DNA of 11,069 nucleotides from an uncultured Prevotellaceae bacterium (GTDB taxonomy: Bacteria > Bacteroidota > Bacteroidia > Bacteroidales > Bacteroidaceae): the NCBI GenBank assembly GCA_946539475.1, contig CAMNHM010000089.1, forward strand, positions 1-11,069, given 5' to 3'. Shown here piece by piece: positions 1 to 7,066 of the stretch; positions within the stretch are counted from its first letter, which is position 1, and every line of letters begins with the position of its first letter. The notes under the pieces were generated by a model. That model was not told the DNA's origin. It saw only the letters and a program-made list of their open reading frames with translations, and searched no databases. A program made the position numbers and the translations under genes.

Positions 1-113
1 TGCTGGGCAACGACGTCGAGAAGGGCCTGCTGCCCGACGACCGCGAGCTGCTGGGACAGATGGTGGAGGACATCAGCTACAACAACGCCCGCCGTTACTT
101 CAAGTTCTACTAG
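1..113 (+). CDS. uxaC: Glucuronate isomerase, C-terminal end (partial)
   Basis: Only the last 36 codons are in the window; the reading frame begins at base 3 and stops at TAG 111-113. The tail reads LGNDVEKGLLPDDRELLG, then QMVEDISYNNARRYFKFY. This matches the conserved end of UxaC, where a 'GNDVE-G-P-D-ELLG' segment is followed by 'I-YNNA--YF'. UxaC isomerises D-glucuronate to D-fructuronate, and D-galacturonate to D-tagaturonate, in the cytoplasm, the first step of hexuronate catabolism. No other part of the pathway is visible. The lipoprotein gene starts 22 bp downstream with no terminator between, so the two may be co-transcribed. The family call rests on the C-terminal motif alone. Confidence 0.85.
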   Translation, partial: LGNDVEKGLLPDDRELLGQMVEDISYNNARRYFKFY

Positions 114-135
114 CCTTTCAAGGCATTCCTGAGCG

Positions 136-576
136 ATGAGAAAGCTTATCCTATCAATGCTCTGCCTACTGGCGCTGGCGGCCTGCAAGGGCAAGCAGCC
201 GACGACGGTGGAATTCGACGACGAGCCGAAGGGTGAAATGAAGGCTGAAGTGAAGGACGAGCCGAAGAATGCCTTCGTCGGCAAATGGCAGGAAGAAGAC
301 GCCGGCGAGTCGCCACTATGCTTCGAGCTCACTACAGACGACGGACGGCTAGAGGTGGCGATGTTCGGATACTACGCTGCCAACAGCGAGTACGACGCCG
401 AGGCAAGCATGCAGGACGGCTACCTGGTCATCGAAGCCAAAGGGCCACAAGGCACTATTGAGCTGTCGCTAGAGCCAACGGACGACGGTCGCCTCGAGGG
501 AGGCATCGGGCTGACAGACAGCAACGGCAAGCAGGCCGACGGCATCATCACGATGAAACGGGGATGGCCCGAATGA
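136..576 (+). CDS. Small acidic lipoprotein of unknown function
   Basis: 146 residues. The N-terminus has a basic start (MRK), a hydrophobic stretch at residues 4-16 and a lipobox LAAC with the lipidated cysteine at residue 17. Export and lipid attachment, probably to the periplasmic or outer-membrane face, is therefore likely. The mature part opens with a charged low-complexity linker (about 18-45, EPK/KGE/KDE). A compact domain rich in predicted beta strands follows and begins FVGKW (47-51). It holds two copies of the string TDDGRLE, at 67-73 and 115-121, each after a hydrophobic strand, which suggests repeated beta-hairpins as in lipocalin-like folds. I do not recognise the family. The gene lies 22 bp after uxaC and a terminator hairpin begins about 7 bp after its stop, so it looks like the last gene of that transcript. 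It could be a Bacteroidota-specific accessory lipoprotein. Confidence 0.75.
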   Translation: MRKLILSMLCLLALAACKGKQPTTVEFDDEPKGEMKAEVKDEPKNAFVGKWQEEDAGESPLCFELTTDDGRLEVAMFGYYAANSEYDAEASMQDGYLVIEAKGPQGTIELSLEPTDDGRLEGGIGLTDSNGKQADGIITMKRGWPE

Positions 577-580
577 CGAC

Positions 581-629
581 AAAAGCGGCAAGAAGAAAGG
601 CTGACGCCCAACTTTTTGCCGCTTATTCT
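581..629 (+). terminator. Intrinsic terminator after the lipoprotein gene
   Basis: Bases 583-595 (AAGCGGCAAGAAG) pair with 612-624 (CTTTTTGCCGCTT) in a 13-bp stem with one G-U wobble. The loop holds a small inner stem, GGC 599-601 with GCC 606-608. An A-run lies upstream (581-584) and a moderately T-rich stretch follows the stem (ATTCTT). The T-tract is weaker than ideal, but the stem is long and sits right after a stop codon and before a promoter, which fits a transcript end. Confidence 0.7.
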
Positions 630-659
630 TGCCAGTTTGGAAAATAATGCTTAATTTTG
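629..659 (+). promoter_or_regulatory. Bacteroidetes-type promoter for the export lipoprotein
   Basis: TTG at 629-631 is followed after 20 nt by TAATTTTG at 652-659, an exact match to the TAnnTTTG -7 element of the Bacteroidetes primary sigma factor at its usual distance from a -33 TTG. Transcription would start near 665, leaving a leader of about 24 nt before ATG 689. A 10-bp palindrome, GCAAATTTGC, lies at 663-672 around the predicted start site. The -33 TTG falls in the tail of the preceding terminator. Confidence 0.7.
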
Positions 660-688
660 CAGGCAAATTTGCAAATAACGAGACAGAA

Positions 689-1483
689 ATGAAGATTCAA
701 CGACTACTCCTCACCGCCGCCACAGCGCTCGTGCTCGCTGGCTGCGGAAGTACCAAAGACGTGCCATACTTCCAGAACGCCCAGGCGGTAGACCTCTCGC
801 AGTCGGCATTCCTCTATGATGCGCGCATCATGCCAAAGGATCAGCTCACCATCACCGTGAGCACCATCAACCCCGAGGCTGCCGCACCGTTCAACATGAC
901 CGTCCCCACGCCCTATACCGTCAACCAGCGGTCGACCTACTCGCAGGCAATGCTTCAGACCTATCTGGTCGACAATCAGGGTATGATCAACTTCCCCATC
1001 GTCGGTGAGCTGAAGGTAGGAGGACTGACGAAGTCGGAGGCTGAGGCGATGATACAGCAGAAGATCCAGCCCTACATCAACAAGGACGAGAAGCCCATCG
1101 TCACCGTTCGCATGACGGGCTATCAGATATCAGTCATCGGAGAAGTCACACGACCAGGAACATTCACCGTCAGCCGCGAGAAGATCACCGTACTGGAAGC
1201 ACTCGCACAGGCCGGCGACCTCACCATCTACGGACAGCGCAAGAACGTGCAGCTGATCCGCGAGGACGCCAACGGACAGAAGTCGATACACCTGCTCGAC
1301 CTGACGGATGCCAACCTCATCAACTCGCCTTACTACTACATGCAGCAGAACGACGTCATCAACGTCACGCCCAACAAGGTGAAGGCCCAGAACTCCAGCG
1401 TGGGTAGCATGACGACGCTATGGTTCTCAGCAACGTCGATCCTTATCTCGCTGACGTCGCTGCTGTACAACATCCTGAAATAG
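689..1483 (+). CDS. Wza/BexD-type polysaccharide export lipoprotein
   Basis: 264 residues from ATG 689. The frame is open back to a TTG at 629, but that codon is the promoter -33 element and the extra residues precede a clean signal peptide, so 689 is preferred. The signal peptide ends in lipobox LAGC with Cys19. A polysaccharide biosynthesis/export domain follows (about 45-143: 'IMPKDQLTITV' and 'GMINFPIVGELKVGGLTK'). Next is an SLBB-type domain (about 146-225) opening with the family motif GEVTRPG (151-157). A C-terminal hydrophobic segment (about 241-262) would be the membrane-crossing helix typical of outer-membrane exporters of this family. The length is normal for Bacteroidota. Such proteins form the outer-membrane channel for capsule or exopolysaccharide and usually work with a Wzc-type copolymerase/tyrosine kinase, but none is adjacent: a terminator and glmS follow. 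It may therefore partner in trans. Confidence 0.9.
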   Translation: MKIQRLLLTAATALVLAGCGSTKDVPYFQNAQAVDLSQSAFLYDARIMPKDQLTITVSTINPEAAAPFNMTVPTPYTVNQRSTYSQAMLQTYLVDNQGMINFPIVGELKVGGLTKSEAEAMIQQKIQPYINKDEKPIVTVRMTGYQISVIGEVTRPGTFTVSREKITVLEALAQAGDLTIYGQRKNVQLIREDANGQKSIHLLDLTDANLINSPYYYMQQNDVINVTPNKVKAQNSSVGSMTTLWFSATSILISLTSLLYNILK

Positions 1484-1500
1484 AAAGAATCATCACTATA

Positions 1501-1540
1501 AGAGATTGGGTACGAAGCAATTCCCAGTCTCTTTTTCTTT
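1501..1540 (+). terminator. Intrinsic terminator between export lipoprotein and glmS
   Basis: AGAGATTGGG (1501-1510) pairs with CCCAGTCTCT (1523-1532) in a 10-bp stem with a single G-U wobble and a 12-nt loop. A run of TTTTCTTT follows at 1533-1540. It starts 17 bp after the export gene's stop codon and ends 34 bp before the glmS start. It should end most upstream transcripts and so imply a separate glmS promoter. Confidence 0.85.
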
Positions 1541-1574
1541 AACGACAACACAAACCCGAAAAAAACGAAAAAAC

Positions 1575-3419
1575 ATGTGCGGAATTGTAGGATACATGGG
1601 TAAGCGCGAAGCCTTCCCCATACTCATCAAAGGACTGCGCCGACTGGAATATCGCGGATACGACAGCGCCGGCGTGGCACTCATCAGCGAGACTGGCGAG
1701 CTGAACGTCTACAAATCGAAGGGCAAGGTCGACAACCTCTGCGACTACTGCAACGACAAGGACGTCAGAGGTACCATCGGCATCGCCCACACACGATGGG
1801 CAACACACGGCGAGCCCTCCAGCCGCAATGCCCACCCTCACTACTCGGAGAGCCACAACCTGGCAATCATCCACAACGGCATCATCGAGAACTATGCCGA
1901 CATCAAGGCGAAGCTTTTGAATAAAGGCGTACACTTCCAGAGCGATACCGACACTGAAGTGCTTGTACAGCTCATCGAGTACGTGAAGGAGCATAAGAAG
2001 ATCGACCTGCTGACAGCCGTCCAGGTGGCACTCCACCAGGTGATTGGCGCCTATGCCATCGCCGTGCTCGACAAGAACGACCCCGACCAAATCATCGCTG
2101 CACGCAAACAGAGCCCGCTGGTGGTGGGCATTGGCGACGACGAGTTCTTCCTCGGCTCGGATGCCAGCCCCATCGTGGAATACACCGACAAGGTGGTCTA
2201 TCTGGACGATGGGAATATCGCCGTCATCCGTCGTGGCGAGGACCTTCACGTGGTGAGCATCCTCGGAAAGGAACAGGAGCTGAATGTGAAGACGGTCGAC
2301 ATCAACCTGGGACAGATTGAGAAAGGCGGCTATCCGCACTTCATGCTGAAGGAAATCTTCGAACAGCCAGAGTGCCTGACTAACTGCATGCGCGGACGCA
2401 TCAACGTGGAAGCCGACCACGTCACACTCTCGGCACTCATCGACTATCGCCGCCAGTTGCTCAACGCCAAGCGCATGGTCATCGTAGCATGCGGCACATC
2501 ATGGCATGCCGGGCTGATAGGCAAGCAGATCATCGAGTCGCTATGCAGGATACCCGTCGAGGTGGAGTATGCCTCGGAGTTCCGCTATCGCAACCCTGTC
2601 GTGGGCAAGGACGACGTCGTCGTGGCCATCAGCCAGAGCGGTGAGACAGCCGACACGCTGGCTGCCGTACAGCTGGCAAAGGAGAAGGGAGCCTTCATCT
2701 ATGGTGTTTGCAACGCCATCGGGTCGTCTATCCCACGTGCCACCGACACTGGCACCTATATCCATGTAGGTCCTGAGATCGGTGTGGCATCGACGAAAGC
2801 ATTTACTGGGCAGGTGACCGTCCTGACGATGATCGCCCTGGCAATGGGCGAAGCAAAGGGAACGGTCGACCGCAACGAATACCTGCGCATCGTGAAAGGC
2901 CTGAGCGAGATACCCGATAAAATCCGCGAGGTGCTGAAGACCAACGACCGCGTGGCTGACCTCGCCCGTACGTTCACCTATGCCCACAACTTCCTCTACC
3001 TTGGGCGCGGATACTCCTATCCCGTAGCCCTCGAGGGAGCGCTGAAGCTGAAGGAGATCAGCTATATACACGCCGAGGGATATCCTGCTGCAGAGATGAA
3101 GCATGGCCCCATTGCGCTGATCGACAGCGACATGCCCGTCGTGGTCATCGCTACCCATAACGCGATGTACGAGAAGGTGCTTTCGAACATCCAGGAGATC
3201 AAAGCCCGACAGGGGCGCGTCATCGCACTGGTGAGCCGTGGCGACGACACCATCGCGAAGATTGCCGACGAGGTGATAGAGCTGCCCGACGTGCTGGAGT
3301 GCCTTGAGCCCCTGGTTGCCACCATTCCCCTGCAATTGCTGGCTTACCATGTCGCCGTGTGCAAGGGCAAGAATGTCGACCAGCCCCGCAACCTGGCGAA
3401 GAGCGTCACCGTGGAATAA
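1575..3419 (+). CDS. glmS: Glutamine-fructose-6-phosphate aminotransferase (isomerising)
   Basis: 614 residues, full length for GlmS. It makes glucosamine-6-phosphate from fructose-6-phosphate and glutamine, the entry step to UDP-GlcNAc for peptidoglycan, lipid A and capsule. The start is fixed at ATG 1575 because the next codon encodes Cys2, the N-terminal nucleophile of the glutaminase domain. A longer reading from 1506 would bury that cysteine and run through the terminator. Glutaminase motifs include RWATHG (74-79), NGIIEN (101-106) and SDTDTE (123-128). The two SIS domains show CGTS (306-309), SQSGET (353-358) and STKAFTGQ (406-413). Sugar-site residues equivalent to E. coli Glu488, His504 and Lys603 are Glu494, His510 and Lys609, the last in the conserved tail LAKSVTVE. 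No TAnnTTTG promoter was found just upstream, and the 91-bp leader is too short for a glmS ribozyme. Confidence 0.97.
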   Translation: MCGIVGYMGKREAFPILIKGLRRLEYRGYDSAGVALISETGELNVYKSKGKVDNLCDYCNDKDVRGTIGIAHTRWATHGEPSSRNAHPHYSESHNLAIIHNGIIENYADIKAKLLNKGVHFQSDTDTEVLVQLIEYVKEHKKIDLLTAVQVALHQVIGAYAIAVLDKNDPDQIIAARKQSPLVVGIGDDEFFLGSDASPIVEYTDKVVYLDDGNIAVIRRGEDLHVVSILGKEQELNVKTVDINLGQIEKGGYPHFMLKEIFEQPECLTNCMRGRINVEADHVTLSALIDYRRQLLNAKRMVIVACGTSWHAGLIGKQIIESLCRIPVEVEYASEFRYRNPVVGKDDVVVAISQSGETADTLAAVQLAKEKGAFIYGVCNAIGSSIPRATDTGTYIHVGPEIGVASTKAFTGQVTVLTMIALAMGEAKGTVDRNEYLRIVKGLSEIPDKIREVLKTNDRVADLARTFTYAHNFLYLGRGYSYPVALEGALKLKEISYIHAEGYPAAEMKHGPIALIDSDMPVVVIATHNAMYEKVLSNIQEIKARQGRVIALVSRGDDTIAKIADEVIELPDVLECLEPLVATIPLQLLAYHVAVCKGKNVDQPRNLAKSVTVE

Positions 3420-3420
3420 C

Positions 3421-3516
3421 AGCCGTAAGGTGAAGGGCCACGAGCCGTAAGGTGAAGGGCCATCAGCCGTAAGGTGAAGGGCCATCAGCCGTAAGGTGAT
3501 AAGCGACGAGCCGTAA
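3421..3516 (+). repeat. 22-bp tandem repeat array
   Basis: The core AGCCGTAAGGTGAAGGGCC recurs at an exact 22-bp period from 3421, 3443 and 3465. The fourth unit (3487) keeps AGCCGTAAGGTGA and then diverges. A fifth start, AGCCGTAA, at 3509 runs into the hairpin at 3506-3544. Units 2 and 3 are identical across all 22 bases; unit 1 differs only in its last bases (CACG against CATC). The array starts one base after the glmS stop codon and lies between convergent genes. It has no plausible coding role. The boundaries between units contain a short GGC/GCC inverted match across five bases. Confidence 0.9.
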
Positions 3517-3544
3517 CCCCATACATCATGGGATTACGGCTCGT
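3506..3544. terminator. Long hairpin between convergent glmS and bglX, possible bidirectional terminator
   Basis: ACGAGCCGTAA (3506-3516) pairs perfectly with TTACGGCTCGT (3534-3544). After one C/A mismatch the stem continues as CCCAT (3518-3522) with ATGGG (3528-3532) around a 5-nt loop, giving 16 pairs in total. The position between two converging stop codons suits transcript termination or 3'-end protection. Neither strand has a U-tract after the stem, so a canonical intrinsic terminator is doubtful. The arm contains the core AGCCGTAA of the adjoining tandem repeat. Confidence 0.5.
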
Positions 3545-3571
3545 AACGTAGGGGGGTGAATGGCGAAAAGG

Positions 3572-5893
3572 TCAGATGTTGGGCTCGTCCCAGATCTTCG
3601 TAGCCGTACAGCTGACGGTCGTCTTCTGGTTGCCGGCGCGCAGCACGAAGTCGCCCTCTTCCAGCGTCCAGCGCCCGTCGGCTCCCACGAATGCCATGCT
3701 CTTGGCTGGCAGGCGGAAGGTGACGGTTTTCGTCTCGCCCGCCTCAAGGCTCACCTTCGTGAAGTCGCGCAGGCGCTTGTTATCGGGGGTGAGCGAGGCA
3801 ACGACGTCGCTCGCGTAGAGCAGCACGGCCTCCTTGCCGGCTCGGCTGCCTGTATTCTTCACGTCGACCTGGACGGTCAGCACATCGCCGGAGGTGAACT
3901 GCCGACGGTCGACGCGCAGGTTGGAATACTCAAACGTCGTGTACGACAGCCCATAGCCAAAGGGCCATAGCAGCGACACCTTGGCATCGTAGTTGTAGGC
4001 GCCAGCCATCGTGCCCACCTCCTCCGACACCTTATAGTCGTAGTTAGCCAGCGAGTTGATCTCGCGGGGATAGGTGTAAGGCATCTTTGCTGAGAAGTTA
4101 GCATCGCCGGAGAGCAGGTTGGCAAGGGCATCAGCACCATAGTTACCTGGCAGGAAAACATGGACGACAGCCTTCGCAAGGGGTTCAATGTCGGTGATCA
4201 GGCGGGGACGGCCCTCGTTGAGCACAAGGATGATGGGCTTGCCCGTCTTGGCAAGTGCCTTCACCAGCGAGCGCTGGTTCTCCGACAGCCAGAGGTCTGT
4301 CAGGTTGCCTGGCGTCTCACAGTAGCTGTTCTCGCCAATGCAGGCAATGATGACGTCGGCCTGGGCTGCAGCGCTGACGGCTTTATCAATCTGAGGAGCG
4401 TGCTCCTCCCAGTACTGCCCGCGTTCGTTGTAGGTGACGCCCTGCTCAAGGATGATGTTCTCCTTGCCGTACTTCTCGCAGAGAGCCTCATAGATGGTGT
4501 TGTACTGCACGGCCAGATCCTCAGCGTTCGACCCCTGCCAGGTGTAGCTCCAGCCTCCGTTCAGGCAACGCATCTGGTTGGCGTTGGGCCCTGTCAGCAA
4601 GATCTTCTTCCCCTTTGCCAGAGGCAGCACGCCGCCCTCGTTCTTCAGCAGCACCTCGCACTCCTCGGCAGAGCGGAGAGCCTTGGCAGCATGCTCGGCC
4701 GAGCCGTATTTCTCGTATCCCTTGCCTCCCGTGTTTGGCTGGTCGAAGAGTCCCAGACGATATTTCACACGGAGGATGCGGCGCACGGCGTCGTCGATAC
4801 GCTCCATCTTCACCTTGCCCTCCTGGACAAGTTCCTTCAGCAGGGCACAGAAGTCGACGCTATAGGGATCCATCGACATGTCGACGCCAGCATTGATAGC
4901 GATGCGGATGGCATCCTTCTTGTCCTTTGCGACATGCTCGCGCTGGAACAGATTGTTGATGTCTGCCCAATCGGTGACAATCATGCCGTCCCACTGCAGG
5001 TCGTCCTTCAGCCACTTCGTCAGGTATTCATAGCTGGCGTGGACGGGCATGCCGTTGATACTGCCCGAGTTGACCATCAGCGTCAGGGCACCTGCCTGAA
5101 TAGCTGCCTTGAAGGGCTCGAAATATTTTTCGCGCAGCATCTGAGGCGATACGTAGGCCGGAGTGCGGTCCTTGCCAGTGAAGGGGGCGCCGTAGGCGAA
5201 GTAGTGCTTGATGCAGGCTGCCACGTTGTAGCGTCCCAGATGGTTGGGATCGTCACCCTGATAGCCCTTGATCTCGGCCTCGGCCATGCGGGCATTGACG
5301 ATGGGATCCTCGCCAAAGCTCTCCCAGATACGGCTCCAGCGAGGGTCGCGACCCAGGTCGGTGACGGGATTGTAGACCCACGGGCAGTTTCCAGCGCGAC
5401 TTTCGTAGGCGGTGATTTCCGCACCCGTACGAGCCAGCTCCGTATTGAACGAGGCAGCAAGGTTGATGGGCTGCGGGAAGAGGGTGCCTGCCTGCGAGTA
5501 GGTGACGCCGTGGTTGTGGTCCAGTCCGTAGATGTCGGGGATGCCGAGGTACTTCATCGACTTCTCCTGTATGAGCCGTATCCACTGTTGCCACTGCTCA
5601 ACGCTGTGGGCACGCGTACCCGGAGCATTGAGGATGCTGCCCACCTTCCACTTCGAGAGGCAGGTGTCGAGTGTCGTCTCGTTCAGCTGCCACTTCCTGT
5701 CAGGGCCATAGCTGCCCATGATGTCGAAGTTCAGCTCCAGCATCTGTCCGACCTTCTCGTCAAGCGACATCTGGCTGAGTTTCGTTTCAATCTTTTTCTC
5801 GATAGCTGCATCGCGAGGGATGGCAGGCTTTGTCTGGGCCATGGCAAATGCGCCAAAGGACATCAGCATGGCAGAAAGGAATAGTTTTTTCAT
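3572..5893 (-). CDS. bglX: Secreted glycoside hydrolase family 3 beta-glucosidase
   Basis: 773 residues from the preferred ATG at 5893; an in-frame ATG two codons earlier, at 5899, gives 775. MKKLF is a better signal-peptide start, with probable cleavage at AMA|Q, so the enzyme is periplasmic or exported. Numbering from the longer start, the GH3 N-terminal barrel (about 30-375) shows GLDHNHG (125-131), KH 231-232 and IVTDW with the nucleophile Asp310. The GH3 C-terminal domain (about 415-655) holds [11 protein letters not shown] with Glu528 as likely acid/base and ends in [13 protein letters not shown] fibronectin-III-like domain follows (about 685-755). This is the three-domain form of BglX-type enzymes that release glucose from beta-glucan oligosaccharides. 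The exact linkage preference cannot be read from sequence. No SusC/SusD pair is adjacent, so it appears to stand alone rather than in a polysaccharide-utilisation locus. It is transcribed divergently from rlmN. Confidence 0.93.
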   Translation of the reverse strand: MKKLFLSAMLMSFGAFAMAQTKPAIPRDAAIEKKIETKLSQMSLDEKVGQMLELNFDIMGSYGPDRKWQLNETTLDTCLSKWKVGSILNAPGTRAHSVEQWQQWIRLIQEKSMKYLGIPDIYGLDHNHGVTYSQAGTLFPQPINLAASFNTELARTGAEITAYESRAGNCPWVYNPVTDLGRDPRWSRIWESFGEDPIVNARMAEAEIKGYQGDDPNHLGRYNVAACIKHYFAYGAPFTGKDRTPAYVSPQMLREKYFEPFKAAIQAGALTLMVNSGSINGMPVHASYEYLTKWLKDDLQWDGMIVTDWADINNLFQREHVAKDKKDAIRIAINAGVDMSMDPYSVDFCALLKELVQEGKVKMERIDDAVRRILRVKYRLGLFDQPNTGGKGYEKYGSAEHAAKALRSAEECEVLLKNEGGVLPLAKGKKILLTGPNANQMRCLNGGWSYTWQGSNAEDLAVQYNTIYEALCEKYGKENIILEQGVTYNERGQYWEEHAPQIDKAVSAAAQADVIIACIGENSYCETPGNLTDLWLSENQRSLVKALAKTGKPIILVLNEGRPRLITDIEPLAKAVVHVFLPGNYGADALANLLSGDANFSAKMPYTYPREINSLANYDYKVSEEVGTMAGAYNYDAKVSLLWPFGYGLSYTTFEYSNLRVDRRQFTSGDVLTVQVDVKNTGSRAGKEAVLLYASDVVASLTPDNKRLRDFTKVSLEAGETKTVTFRLPAKSMAFVGADGRWTLEEGDFVLRAGNQKTTVSCTATKIWDEPNI

Positions 5894-5925
5894 CGTCATT
5901 AGTTATCTATTGGTGATTTATGCTG

Positions 5926-5955
5926 CAAAGGTACAAAATAATTCATAATTCACAA
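5926..5955 (-). promoter_or_regulatory. Promoter for bglX
   Basis: On the minus strand TTG (5955-5953) is followed after 19 nt by TACCTTTG (5933-5926), a full match to the Bacteroidetes -33/-7 pattern. Transcription would begin near 5920, giving a leader of about 20-28 nt before the start codon at 5899 or 5893. Confidence 0.7.
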
Positions 5956-5977
5956 CCCATATTTCATAAATATTTCG

Positions 5978-5985
5978 TACCTTTG
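5978..5985 (+). promoter_or_regulatory. -7 element for rlmN, next to its start codon
   Basis: TACCTTTG matches TAnnTTTG and is followed by CAGC and then ATG at 5990. At the usual -7 spacing, transcription would begin within a base or two of the A of the start codon, so the mRNA should be leaderless or nearly so. No TTG lies 19-20 nt upstream on this strand, so the -33 part is weak. Confidence 0.6.
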
Positions 5986-5989
5986 CAGC

Positions 5990-7048
5990 ATGATTGACGG
6001 AAAGAAGACGCTATTGGGGCTCACGGCAAGCGAGTTGCGAGCCGTCAGCACACAGATGGGACTGCCTGCCTTCACGGGCGGGCAGATAGCGAAGTGGCTT
6101 TACGACAAGCATGTGACAAGCATCGACGAGATGACCAATCTCTCGAAAGCCGCCCGGCAGCGACTCGCCGACGAGTACGTCGTTGGTGCGCGTGAGCCCA
6201 TCGCCAGCCAACAGTCTGTCGACGGCACAGTCAAGTACCTCTTCCCCGTCAGCTGTTCCGATGCCGCTACCACCCCCACCCCGCCCAAGTTTGTAGAGAC
6301 CGTCTTCATACCCGACGACGATCGCGCCACACTTTGCGTCAGTTCGCAGGTAGGCTGCAAGATGAACTGCCACTTCTGCCAGACGGGTAAACAGGGCTTC
6401 GAAGGCAACCTCACCGCTGCCGACATCCTCAACCAGATATACTCCCTGCCCGAGCGCGACCGCCTGACAAACGTCGTCTTCATGGGACAGGGCGAGCCCA
6501 TGGACAATCTCGATGCCGTGCTACGCGCGACACAGATACTGACGGCCCCCGACGGCTATGCGTGGAGCCCCAAGCGCATCACGGTGAGCAGCGTGGGAGT
6601 GAAGTCGAAGCTGAAACGATTCCTCGACGAGAGCCAATGCCACGTTGCCATCTCGATGCACTCCCCACTCCATGAGCAACGCCTCAGCCTGATGCCTGCC
6701 GAACGGGCGATGCCCGTCAGCGAGGCGGTAGAGCTGCTCCGCCAATACGACTTCACCCACCAGCGCCGCTGCTCGTTTGAGTACATCTGCTTTGGCGGCC
6801 TGAACGACTCACTGGCACACGGACGAGAGATCGTCAAGCTGGTTCGCGGACTGGAATGTCGCATCAACCTGATCCGCTTCCATGCCATACCCGACGCTCC
6901 CGACCTGCCACCCACCGACCCGCAGCGCATGGAGCAACTGCGCGACTACCTCACACAGCACGGTGTGTTCGCCACCATACGCGCCAGCCGGGGAGAGGAC
7001 ATCCTGGCTGCCTGCGGACTATTATCAACTGCATATAACAACCAATAA
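5990..7048 (+). CDS. rlmN: Dual-specificity 23S rRNA/tRNA adenine-C2 methyltransferase, radical SAM
   Basis: 352 residues. RlmN methylates C2 of A2503 in 23S rRNA and A37 of some tRNAs through a radical-SAM mechanism. The 4Fe-4S cysteines are in CX3CX2C at Cys123, Cys127 and Cys130. The two mechanistic cysteines equivalent to E. coli Cys118 and Cys355 are Cys116 (in TLCVSSQ) and Cys342 (in AACGLLS). The SAM-site motif reads MGQGEPMDN (165-173), with Gln where many homologues have Met. The N-terminus, KKTLLGLTASELRAVS followed by FTGGQIAKWLYDKHVTSIDEMTNLSK, matches Bacteroidota RlmN from its first residues, so ATG 5990 is the natural start although it leaves almost no leader. A Pro/Thr-rich stretch (about 88-100) is a few residues longer than in my recollection of Bacteroides versions. 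pdxA starts 18 bp downstream with no terminator between, so the two are probably co-transcribed. Confidence 0.96.
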   Translation: MIDGKKTLLGLTASELRAVSTQMGLPAFTGGQIAKWLYDKHVTSIDEMTNLSKAARQRLADEYVVGAREPIASQQSVDGTVKYLFPVSCSDAATTPTPPKFVETVFIPDDDRATLCVSSQVGCKMNCHFCQTGKQGFEGNLTAADILNQIYSLPERDRLTNVVFMGQGEPMDNLDAVLRATQILTAPDGYAWSPKRITVSSVGVKSKLKRFLDESQCHVAISMHSPLHEQRLSLMPAERAMPVSEAVELLRQYDFTHQRRCSFEYICFGGLNDSLAHGREIVKLVRGLECRINLIRFHAIPDAPDLPPTDPQRMEQLRDYLTQHGVFATIRASRGEDILAACGLLSTAYNNQ

Positions 7049-7066
7049 CCCCATAAACACCAAGAA

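Larger units (their letters stand above)
5920..5991. repeat. Perfect 15-bp inverted repeat around the bglX/rlmN divergent promoters
   Basis: ATGCTGCAAAGGTAC (5920-5934) and GTACCTTTGCAGCAT (5977-5991) are exact reverse complements separated by a 42-bp AT-rich spacer. Each arm contains a TACCTTTG -7 element pointing outward. The right arm ends on the AT of the rlmN start codon; the left arm lies 20-27 bp before the bglX start codons. The identity reaches past the sigma-factor consensus (GCAGCAT on the downstream side). Confidence 0.9.

Noticed and set aside
553..604. Possible frameshift at the G-run 560-563: the next frame continues with a natural-looking lysine-rich tail (PNDDKSGKKKG) and stops at 602-604
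   Set aside because: The bases encoding that tail form the left arm of the terminator, which explains the AAG/GGC-rich codons. The annotated stop at 574-576 sits sensibly just before the stem. A one-base indel cannot be excluded without a homologue.
629..688. Upstream TTG start for the export lipoprotein (20 extra residues)
   Set aside because: This stretch contains the -33 and -7 promoter elements, and the signal peptide begins cleanly at ATG 689.
1484..1574. glmS ribozyme or other leader riboswitch
   Set aside because: The gap is 91 bp and about half of it is an intrinsic terminator; no room or conserved core for a glmS ribozyme is visible.
4160..5884. 574-codon open frame antisense to the GH3 gene
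   Set aside because: It lies wholly opposite a well-supported GH3 gene, has no promoter or domain I can recognise, and is explained by GC-rich third positions that remove stops on the other strand. The same applies to long open frames antisense to glmS (1539-2420, 2541-3485), pdxA (7025-8158) and the flavoprotein (9456-9974).
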